Source of the DNA: a virus
DNA length: 22,883 nucleotides
Virus record (IMG/VR): IMGVR_UViG_3300030329_000303
Span: 1-22,883 of that record
Reading direction: 5' to 3' (one strand)
Position numbers and translations under genes: made by a program. Below, piece after piece: positions 6,006-13,163 of this stretch. Within the stretch, counting starts at the first letter, position 1. Every line of letters starts with the position of its first letter. The notes beneath the pieces are model-generated. The model did no database searches. It saw only the letters and a list, made by a program, of their open reading frames with translations, and was not told where the DNA came from.

Positions 6006-6887
6006 ATGTCAGTTCAAATTACTACTGCCTTTGTAGAACAGTATAAGGGCACCGTCGAACATCTTGTTCAGCAACAGGGTTCGCGCCTTCGGGACTGTGT
6101 CAGCGTTGAGACAGTCACGGGCAAGAATGCTTTTTTTGAACAGATCGGTGCCACCGCTGCTCAACAAAGAACCTCGCGTCATGCGGATACTCCGAGGATG
6201 GATACTCCTCACTCCCGCAGGCGCGTTTCTCTAACCGACTATGATTGGGCCGACCTCATTGACGACGAGGACCGGGTCAGAATGTTGATCGACCCCACAA
6301 GTGAGTACGCAAAAAATTGTGCAAACGCTATGGGTCGCAGCATTGATGATGTAATCATAGCCGCTGCTGACGGCACCGCCTACACGGGTGTAGCCGGTGG
6401 CACCTCGACAGCTTACGACAGTTCTATGACTGTTGACGTTCAGGTTGGAATTAGCCCTGCGGCTGATACGGGCCTAAACGTTGGCAAGCTCCGGGCTGCA
6501 AAGCAAAACCTCGACGCGAATGAGGCCGAGGACGGTGATCGGTACATGATCATCAATGCGAAGCAACTGCAAAACCTTCTGGCTGAGACGGAAGTAACTT
6601 CGAGCGACTTCAATGTTATCAAAGCGTTAGTCGCTGGAGAAGTTTCATCCTTCATGGGCTTCACTATGAAAAGAACGGAGCGCATTGGGACTGATTCCAA
6701 TTCGGATCACAAGGTTCTGTACTGGCAACGGGCTGGCATGAAATTGGCCGTAGGCAAAGAGCCTACTGTCAAGATCAGCGAACGCGCTGATAAGAACTAT
6801 GCCACCCAGGTTTTCACGTCGATGGCAATCGGTGCAACCCGCATGCAAGAAGAGCTTGTTGGTTACATTGAATGTGATCCAACCTAG
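6006..6887 (+). CDS. Major capsid protein
   Basis: This 293-residue protein is the likely coat subunit, of the short Bbp17-like class found in BPP-1-type podoviruses, presumed to have the HK97 fold. Supporting features are its place directly after the scaffold, a very good ribosome site (AAAGGAGA at spacing 9), the N-terminal helix region VEQYKGTVEHLVQQQGSRLRD (cited as residues 10-29), the HSRRRVSLTDYDWADLIDDED region (69-89), which resembles the extended-loop area of such coats, and the C-terminal YATQVFTSMAIGATRMQEELV typical of coats ending in a beta strand. The long upstream leader with two hairpins may tune its high expression. The cement gene follows within 13 bases. I see no truncation. 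Confidence 0.92.
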   Translation: MSVQITTAFVEQYKGTVEHLVQQQGSRLRDCVSVETVTGKNAFFEQIGATAAQQRTSRHADTPRMDTPHSRRRVSLTDYDWADLIDDEDRVRMLIDPTSEYAKNCANAMGRSIDDVIIAAADGTAYTGVAGGTSTAYDSSMTVDVQVGISPAADTGLNVGKLRAAKQNLDANEAEDGDRYMIINAKQLQNLLAETEVTSSDFNVIKALVAGEVSSFMGFTMKRTERIGTDSNSDHKVLYWQRAGMKLAVGKEPTVKISERADKNYATQVFTSMAIGATRMQEELVGYIECDPT

Positions 6888-6899
6888 GAGGGATGATCA

Positions 6900-7379
6900 A
6901 TGGGTACTAAAAACACCGATCTGGTCACAAATTTTGAGGCCACTCCTCCGACGTTGAACGATGTTGCTGAATTGCATGGCCGTGTGCGAATTGCACAAGG
7001 CACTGTGGCTCTTGCGGCAGGGGACAGCGATGACGATGATGTCGTTATGCTGGCTCCCATTCCGTCGAATGCAACAGTCCCGCATCTCTATATCGGGTCT
7101 GATACGTTTGGTGGAAGCTGCACGTTCAATGTCGGCATCTACACCACGGCTGGCGTAGTCAAAGACGAAGACGTTTTTGCTACGGCAGTCGCTGATGCTG
7201 CTGCACTTGCTGATGTTCGCCACGAAGCGGCTGACATTAACACTTGTGGTCAGAAAATGTACGAATTGGCTGGTGATTCAACTGATCCAGGCGGCTTCTA
7301 CTACATCGCAGCTACTATGTCTGCGGCTGGTGGAACCGGTGGTGATATGAGCTTCATCATTCATTACATTGTCGACTAA
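6900..7379 (+). CDS. Bbp16-like capsid cement (decoration) protein
   Basis: This 159-residue protein follows the coat gene with a GGAGG site before its ATG. It is Ala/Gly/Asp-rich and predicted to be nearly all beta strand, for example PHLYIGSDTFGGSCTFNVGIYT and the C-terminal GGTGGDMSFIIHYIVD. This matches Bbp16 of BPP-1, a jelly-roll cement protein that forms trimers or clamps on the outer shell and stabilises it after expansion. The gene order coat then cement is the same. The reading stops shortly before a strong terminator, marking the end of the head module. Identification is by pattern and synteny and could not be tested by structure prediction here. Confidence 0.8.
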   Translation: MGTKNTDLVTNFEATPPTLNDVAELHGRVRIAQGTVALAAGDSDDDDVVMLAPIPSNATVPHLYIGSDTFGGSCTFNVGIYTTAGVVKDEDVFATAVADAAALADVRHEAADINTCGQKMYELAGDSTDPGGFYYIAATMSAAGGTGGDMSFIIHYIVD

Positions 7380-7386
7380 CGGAATT

Positions 7387-7415
7387 GGGGAGGCTTCGGC
7401 CTCCCCTCTTCTTTT
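7387..7415 (+). terminator. Intrinsic terminator after the cement gene
   Basis: GGGGAGGC (7387-7394) and GCCTCCCC (7399-7406) form a perfect 8-bp stem capped by TTCG, the extra-stable UUCG tetraloop, followed by TCTTCTTTT. It lies just after the cement stop and before the tail adaptor ribosome site, so it would favour capsid and cement transcripts over tail transcripts, as partial terminators after coat genes do in other podoviruses. Confidence 0.93.
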
Positions 7416-7425
7416 GAGGTGAAAT

Positions 7426-7980
7426 ATGGCAACATCTTTTGTTCAGATTGCTAACCGCGCATTGACCTACCTGGGGGCCTCAACCATCACGGCATTAAGT
7501 GATGACACGAAGGAGGCCCGTGCCTGCAACCGCTTATATGAGCAGACACGCGACCAGTTATTGCGTGATCATCCTTGGAACTTCGCAATATTTCGCGCCT
7601 CTTTGGCAGCGAACACAACTGCCCCTGTTTTTGAATATACCAATGCTTTTGATTTCCCAGACCAAACACTCCGAATTATTGAGGTCAACACCACGGAGGA
7701 ATGGGCCGTTGAGGGACGGCAGATTGTGACGGATGCCGCTGCGCCTTTGGAGATTGTTTATGTTAAGCAGATCACAGACCCGACACAGTTCGACGCCAAG
7801 TTTGTTGAGGCGTATTCGCTTCGACTAGCCGCTGACATTGCGTATGACATAACGGCGAACCAGACGGTTGCCGCAACGGCTGAACAGAAATTTTCAGTAT
7901 TGTTGAAGGAAGCGCGTTTGGTTGATGCACAGGAAAGCCTGTCAGCTAGTGAGCAATCCTGGCTAGACGCAAGGGTCTAG
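7426..7980 (+). CDS. Tail adaptor, tail tubular protein A (T7 gp11-like)
   Basis: This 184-residue protein matches the gp11-like adaptor family: FVQIANRALTYLGASTITAL (5-24) near the N-terminus, ACNRLYEQTRDQLLRDHPWNFA (33-54), where the R-LLR-HPWNFA block is the most diagnostic, and FVEAYSLRLAADIAYDIT (125-142). Twelve copies bind under the portal ring and connect it to the nozzle. GAGGTGA lies six bases before the ATG. It begins directly after the terminator and ends four bases before the nozzle gene. Length agrees with T7 gp11 (196 residues). Confidence is high. Confidence 0.94.
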   Translation: MATSFVQIANRALTYLGASTITALSDDTKEARACNRLYEQTRDQLLRDHPWNFAIFRASLAANTTAPVFEYTNAFDFPDQTLRIIEVNTTEEWAVEGRQIVTDAAAPLEIVYVKQITDPTQFDAKFVEAYSLRLAADIAYDITANQTVAATAEQKFSVLLKEARLVDAQESLSASEQSWLDARV

Positions 7981-7983
7981 CGC

Positions 7984-10773
7984 ATGTCTCGCGTCTCCGT
8001 AATCTCCACCAATTTTACAGCAGGTGAGTTATCGGAGGATTTGTTTGGGCGCGTTGATATTTCAAAATATAACAACGGCGCAGCGACACTGGAAAATTTC
8101 ATTGTCCAACCTCATGGGGGAATCACGCGGCGATCTGGGACGCGGTTCGTCAAAGAAGTCAAAACGTCAAGCGCAAAAACGCGGCTGATCCCTTTTGAAT
8201 TTTCAACGACACAAGCCTACGTCATTGAGTTCGGCAATTTATACGTTCGTTTCTACAAGGATCAGGGCTCAATACTCGAAGCGAATGTCAATATCAGTGC
8301 CGCCACAAGGGCCAACCCTTGTGTCGTAACTGCCAATAGCCATGGCTATTCAAACGGCGACGAAATTTATATTGCGTCTGTCGTCGGCATGACGGAGTTA
8401 AACGGCAAATATTACAAGGTTAAGAACAAGACGACGAACACCGTCGAACTGACCGACGTTGACGACAACAACATTAACTCTAGCAGTTTTACCGCGTATT
8501 CATCAGGCGGTACGACGGCACGGGTCTACACGGTTACGACTACTTATGCCACGGCAGACCTGTTTGATCTTCAGTTCGCTCAATCTGCTGACGTTCTCTA
8601 TATCGCGCATCCCAGCTATACGCCACGCAAGTTGACACGCACTGGTCATACATCATGGACGATTTCCGATATAACTTTTACGGATGGGCCGTATCAGGAT
8701 GAAAACCTAACAACCACAACCCTGACACCTAGTCACACATCTGGGTCATCGAGAACTATAACAGCGAGTGCGGTTGATGGCATCAATGGCGGTGACGGGT
8801 TTCAGACTACAGATGTTGGGCGCATCATATCAATTGGTCATCAGGCCGCAGAGTGGGCCGCAAGCACAAGCTATTCTGTCGGTGATGTTAAGCGAAACAG
8901 CGGCAATGTTTATGAGTGTATAAAGGCAGGAACGTCTGACGGTTCGGGTGGGCCGTCAGGCGAAGGCGACGAGATTGTTGACAATAACTGCACCTGGAAG
9001 TTTTTGAGAGATGGCGGCATTCAGTGGGGCTATGCGACGGTTACGGGCCGTACCAGTACGACAGAGGTAACAGTTACCGTTAATGCCACCTTTGGTGGAA
9101 CTTCTGGGGAGACAAAATGGCGTCTGGGCGCATGGTCAGGAACTTCTGGTTATCCCGCTGCTGTTGCTTTTTATGAACAAAGATTATTTTGGGCAGGGTC
9201 AACGGAACAGCCACAGACGTTGTGGGGATCAAAGAGTGGTGATTATGAAAACCACACGCCGGGAACGTTAGACGATGATCCTGTCATTTATACGCTGGCC
9301 ACAGATCAGGTTAATGCAATTCGCTGGCTGTCTCCGGGTAAGGTCATGGCTGTCGGTACAGTCGGCGGTGAATTTATTATTTCGGGATCGACCACAGCAG
9401 ATCCGCTGACACCGACAAATGTCAGGGTTGTTAGAGAAGGAACCAGGGGTAGCGCAAATCACAGGCCGTTGCGTATTGATAACGTGGTTCTTTTTATTCA
9501 GCGTCAGCAGCGCAAACTTCGGGAGTTTGTGTATCAGTTTGAAGCGGACAGCTTTCAATCTCCCGATTTAACAATTCTTTCCAACCAGGTTGCTAAAGGC
9601 GGCATTTCAGAGATTGCTTATCAGCAGGAGCCTTCCACTGTTGTTTGGGGCGTAAAAGCTGATGGACAACTCGTTGGCATGACCTACTTGCGCGACCAAC
9701 AGGTAATCGCTTGGCACCGCCACAAGCTTGGCGGTTATAGCGGTACCTGCACAGTGACGCTGACAGATTATGCCAACCTGCCAACGGGCTCGACGGTGAC
9801 GTTTACTAAAAGTGACGGCACCACGGTTACTTATACATCTGAAGCGTCTGGCGGATCTGCCCCTTCGGACACCACTTACGGGTGGAGAAATAACACAGAT
9901 AACAATACAAGCGCCGATAATTTGTATACGAGAATTGCGGCCTCAAGCTCGACAACAGGTTTAACAACTTCAAACCCTGCTGCGAATGTTTTAACAGTGA
10001 CGGAGACAGTTCGCCAAGGGGCGGCTCCCCTAACTGTCACCTCAAGTGACGCCACACGTCTCGCAACAACTGATCAGGCAATCCCCATTGTGGAAAGTCT
10101 GTCTGTTATTCCGTCCTCGTCAAACGGTGAAGAAGAGCTCTGGATGATCGTGCAGAGGACAATCAACGGAACAACCCGGCGTTATATAGAATTCATGGAA
10201 GCGCGGTTTGATGTTGAAGAAAGTAGCACTAAGACAAATGCGTTCTTTGTTGACTGCGGTTTGACATATGGGAGCACGGCGACTGCATCGATTATCGGGT
10301 TGGATCATTTGGAGAGCGAGACGGTCAACATCTTAGGCGATGGGAGTGTTTACTCCAATCAGGCTGTTTCTTCTGAAAGTGCTGGTGAGGTCGGCATATC
10401 GAGTTTGTCTCCGACTGTTTCAAATGCCCAGATCGGTCTTGGTTATGACTCAACGGTCAAGACCTTGCGCCCGGAAGCTGGTGCCGACGATGGCACGGCT
10501 CAAGGCAAGATAAAGCGTATATTTGAGGTCATTGTCCGGTTTCGCAACACATTGGGCGCAAAGGTTGGACCGAATACAACCGACCTTGATGAGGTTCAGT
10601 TTCGCAGTGGATCTGATCCTATGGACTCCTCCCCTCCTCTTTTCAGTGGAGACAAGACCATTCAGTTCCGAGGTTCTTGGGAAACAGAAGGCTTCGTTGT
10701 GGTCAAGCAGGACCAGCCGTTACCCATGCACATAACGGCAATCATCAAACGTCTAGTCACAAACGATGGGTAA
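7984..10773 (+). CDS. Tail nozzle, tail tubular protein B-like, with inserted modules
   Basis: This 929-residue protein is the podovirus tail nozzle that extends the adaptor. The start (STNFTAGELSEDLFGRVD, 8-25; NFIVQPHGGITRRSGTRFV, 38-56) and the central VIAWHRHKLGG (574-584) with VESLSVIPS and ELWMIVQRTINGTTRRYIEFME after it are family hallmarks. Three extra modules break the nozzle core. Residues about 104-180 resemble the E1 FCCH beta domain seen in phage tails (HGYSNGDEIYI, GMTELNGKYYKV). Residues 290-345 have a W-Y-VGD-V-Y-C-W pattern like small carbohydrate-binding modules. Residues 585-699 are a Thr/Ser-rich beta insert splitting HRHKLGG from VESLSVIPS. The gene is longer than T7 gp12 (794 residues). 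The inserts probably face outward and contact the cell surface or fibres. Confidence 0.93.
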   Translation: MSRVSVISTNFTAGELSEDLFGRVDISKYNNGAATLENFIVQPHGGITRRSGTRFVKEVKTSSAKTRLIPFEFSTTQAYVIEFGNLYVRFYKDQGSILEANVNISAATRANPCVVTANSHGYSNGDEIYIASVVGMTELNGKYYKVKNKTTNTVELTDVDDNNINSSSFTAYSSGGTTARVYTVTTTYATADLFDLQFAQSADVLYIAHPSYTPRKLTRTGHTSWTISDITFTDGPYQDENLTTTTLTPSHTSGSSRTITASAVDGINGGDGFQTTDVGRIISIGHQAAEWAASTSYSVGDVKRNSGNVYECIKAGTSDGSGGPSGEGDEIVDNNCTWKFLRDGGIQWGYATVTGRTSTTEVTVTVNATFGGTSGETKWRLGAWSGTSGYPAAVAFYEQRLFWAGSTEQPQTLWGSKSGDYENHTPGTLDDDPVIYTLATDQVNAIRWLSPGKVMAVGTVGGEFIISGSTTADPLTPTNVRVVREGTRGSANHRPLRIDNVVLFIQRQQRKLREFVYQFEADSFQSPDLTILSNQVAKGGISEIAYQQEPSTVVWGVKADGQLVGMTYLRDQQVIAWHRHKLGGYSGTCTVTLTDYANLPTGSTVTFTKSDGTTVTYTSEASGGSAPSDTTYGWRNNTDNNTSADNLYTRIAASSSTTGLTTSNPAANVLTVTETVRQGAAPLTVTSSDATRLATTDQAIPIVESLSVIPSSSNGEEELWMIVQRTINGTTRRYIEFMEARFDVEESSTKTNAFFVDCGLTYGSTATASIIGLDHLESETVNILGDGSVYSNQAVSSESAGEVGISSLSPTVSNAQIGLGYDSTVKTLRPEAGADDGTAQGKIKRIFEVIVRFRNTLGAKVGPNTTDLDEVQFRSGSDPMDSSPPLFSGDKTIQFRGSWETEGFVVVKQDQPLPMHITAIIKRLVTNDG

Positions 10774-10778
10774 AAAAT

Positions 10779-11450
10779 ATGTGTGATCCTGTGACATTGT
10801 TTGGAGCGTCAGCAGCGGGTATAGCTGGCGGTGGTGCGGCTGTTGGTGGCATTCAAACGATTGGTCTATTAGGGGCCAATGGGGTTTTTGCGCCTCTTTC
10901 GGGCTCAATCGCCACAGGCATTGGAAGCGCCTTCTCTGGTATGGGAGCGGGAGGCGCATTTAATCTTTTCAGCCTTGGTTCCAGCCTTTATGGCACAGCG
11001 CAATCAACAGCCGTGCAGCAGGCTAATCTGGAATATCAGGCACAGATGCAGGAGTACAATCGGAAGGTTGCAGAAAATAATGCCGGAATGGCAAGGGAGT
11101 CTGCGCGTTATGACGCCGACACTTATGAGCAACGTTTGAGAGCGTTAAAATCAAGCCAGAATGTTCGGTTTTCAAAAAGCGGTGTCGTCATCAATCAGGA
11201 CACCCCTCTTGATGTCGCCGCAGATACGGCAGCAGACGGTGAACTTGAACGCCTTGCAATCTTGTATCGAGGTGAAACTGAGGCTGGTGCTTATATGGCA
11301 CAGGCAGCGGGTAATACTTCAGCCGCCGCAAGGTTGCGTGCCAATGCTGATGCAGCAGCAGCATCTAGGAACATTTCAATGATTAAAGACGTTGGACAGG
11401 CAGGATACCGTCAATACCGCAACACCCCTGGCACAAGTTTATTGAGTTAA
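10779..11450 (+). CDS. Internal virion (ejection) protein, T7 gp14-like
   Basis: This 223-residue protein has a hydrophobic Gly/Ala-rich N-terminal half (about 5-75) able to insert into membrane, then a charged helical half. The second half shows the pattern of podovirus gp14-type proteins: Tyr/Ala/Gln-rich helices with many Arg/Glu (YNRKVAENNAGMARESARYD, 97-116), RFSKSGVVINQDTPLDVAADTA (129-150), where SGV-....TP-DV is the common block, and a following helix. In T7, gp14 is ejected into the outer membrane and starts the DNA conduit. The ATG at 10779 lies five bases after the nozzle stop with only a weak ribosome site. The next three genes are also presumed ejection proteins. Confidence 0.78.
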   Translation: MCDPVTLFGASAAGIAGGGAAVGGIQTIGLLGANGVFAPLSGSIATGIGSAFSGMGAGGAFNLFSLGSSLYGTAQSTAVQQANLEYQAQMQEYNRKVAENNAGMARESARYDADTYEQRLRALKSSQNVRFSKSGVVINQDTPLDVAADTAADGELERLAILYRGETEAGAYMAQAAGNTSAAARLRANADAAAASRNISMIKDVGQAGYRQYRNTPGTSLLS

Positions 11451-11453
11451 ATC

Positions 11454-13163
11454 ATGGCGACAATACCAACACTGCAAAGACAGCAGAGACTGCCGAAACA
11501 AAGCGGAGTAGGCGCACAGCCACAGGTTCTTATTCAAGACAACTCTGGCCAGGCTATGCAGCAGGTTGGCCAGACATTTGGCGCAATTTCGGAAAACCTG
11601 TTTGCAGCCCAAGCCAAAGATCATGTCACTCAGGCAACTTTGAATGCCACGTTGAAACTGAACCAACTAACGACTGATCTGGCTAAAGAAGATTCCGCGA
11701 CGGCATTATCGACATACAAGGACAGGGCTGATGCTGTCTATAGCGATGTCGCTTCGGGAATGTCCGTTGCGGCAAGAGAAGCATTCGACTCTCAGTGGGC
11801 GACGATGTCTGCTCAAGCGCAGATCAATGTCCAGGCTAGTGCGATCAAGCGCGGCAAACAGCAACTTTTGGGGAATCTGGACACGGCACTTGATGGGTTT
11901 GGCCGCGGCGTTGCGATAGACGGGTCAGAAATTACGCTACTGAGGGCAGAACGTGAAGGCGTTAAGGCTATACAAAATGCCATTACGCATAACATCATTG
12001 ATGCCGACGATGGCGCAAAACGCATAATCAAGTTTCGCAACGATATAGCGAAGAACGCGATAACTGGTTGGATTGGTAGGACACCAAAGGCCAGATTGAT
12101 GGAAGTTTACGATCAGTTAAATAGTGGCGATTTCAGCGACACAATTGAAGGACTTACGCTTCAACGTCATTGGAAGCAGTTAGACAATAATGAGAGACTC
12201 ACAGAGCTCAACAAGCTGTCACGCCATATGCGCGACCTTCAGTCCAAAGAGGACAAAATTGACAAGGAAGAGGAAGACGCGGCGAAGCTAGTGCGGGAAC
12301 AAACAGCAGGCAAATTGTTCGCTCAAATAGTTCGCGTCCAGCGTGGAGATCTTGGCGCAGAAGCATTGCCGACGCCAGAGCTCCTTCGTGAAATGATGGA
12401 ACTACGGAAAATTGAGCCAAGCGATCAAATAATGCTCACCAGACAGCTTCTGTCTTTGGAAGAGCCTGAAACATCTCCTGTTGATTTGTTGAGTCTTCGC
12501 GAAAGAATTTATGCGCTAGACAATGTTGCAGAAAAAGACCGGCCTGATGCGGCCAAAGGAATATTGAGCGATATTAAGTCTCTTGCTGCCGATAACCGTC
12601 TTGAAAACAGTCATGCCGCATCACTTACTGGTCTGCTTGATAAGGTTCAGCAGCGTGAATTTAAGAATAGCGCACAAAAACGCGCACGGGTTTCGCTGAA
12701 AAGAATGTTAGGAGCACAAGACCCTGAGTTTCAAATTGCAAACATTAACGAAGACCCTCGGAGGGGGGTAAGGGTTCAGAATGCTTTAAACGAATATGAT
12801 GCAAGAATTGATGAAATGGCGATCACAGGCGAAACCCCGTGGGAAATACATCAAGATTTGTTAGAGCGGTCTACAGTTGAACTTCCAGATTTGAAGTCAT
12901 TTGTTCGCCCTAAATTTAGCACTCAGACCCGTGTTGAAGATTTTGAATCTAAAGATGTGACAGAAACGCAACTAAGGACCGTTGCCGCGTTTAGAAAGGG
13001 AGAAATTAAGAAAGGCGCGTTTAACCGCGAGATGGAAAGGTTGTCGAGGATTGCCGCAATCCTTTCTCAGAAAAAATTGAATGAGAATGCCAAAAAAGAA
13101 GTGGACGGTAAATCCGGCGGCAAAGGATCAGATGACGAAGAGTTGGAGCGGAGGAAGAGATAA
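11454..13163 (+). CDS. Putative internal virion protein (gp15-like position)
   Basis: This 569-residue protein is almost entirely helical and polar, with Gln/Ala-rich N-terminal segments, strongly charged coiled-coil stretches (about 245-290, LSRHMRDLQSKEDKIDKEEE cited as residues 257-276) and a Lys/Glu-rich C-terminus. I see no enzyme motif or membrane segment. Its place between the gp14-like gene and two very large ejection-like genes matches the position of T7 gp15, part of the internal core that forms the periplasmic tunnel during DNA entry. Start ATG follows the previous stop by three bases with a weak site; the stop overlaps the next ATG (TAATG). Family identity is by context rather than sequence motif. 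Confidence 0.7.
   Translation: MATIPTLQRQQRLPKQSGVGAQPQVLIQDNSGQAMQQVGQTFGAISENLFAAQAKDHVTQATLNATLKLNQLTTDLAKEDSATALSTYKDRADAVYSDVASGMSVAAREAFDSQWATMSAQAQINVQASAIKRGKQQLLGNLDTALDGFGRGVAIDGSEITLLRAEREGVKAIQNAITHNIIDADDGAKRIIKFRNDIAKNAITGWIGRTPKARLMEVYDQLNSGDFSDTIEGLTLQRHWKQLDNNERLTELNKLSRHMRDLQSKEDKIDKEEEDAAKLVREQTAGKLFAQIVRVQRGDLGAEALPTPELLREMMELRKIEPSDQIMLTRQLLSLEEPETSPVDLLSLRERIYALDNVAEKDRPDAAKGILSDIKSLAADNRLENSHAASLTGLLDKVQQREFKNSAQKRARVSLKRMLGAQDPEFQIANINEDPRRGVRVQNALNEYDARIDEMAITGETPWEIHQDLLERSTVELPDLKSFVRPKFSTQTRVEDFESKDVTETQLRTVAAFRKGEIKKGAFNREMERLSRIAAILSQKKLNENAKKEVDGKSGGKGSDDEELERRKR

Noticed and set aside
10677-10778. A longer gp14-like protein starting inside the nozzle gene
   Set aside because: The extra N-terminal residues are a shadow of the nozzle C-terminus. 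The ATG at 10779 lies just after the nozzle stop and gives the expected protein start.
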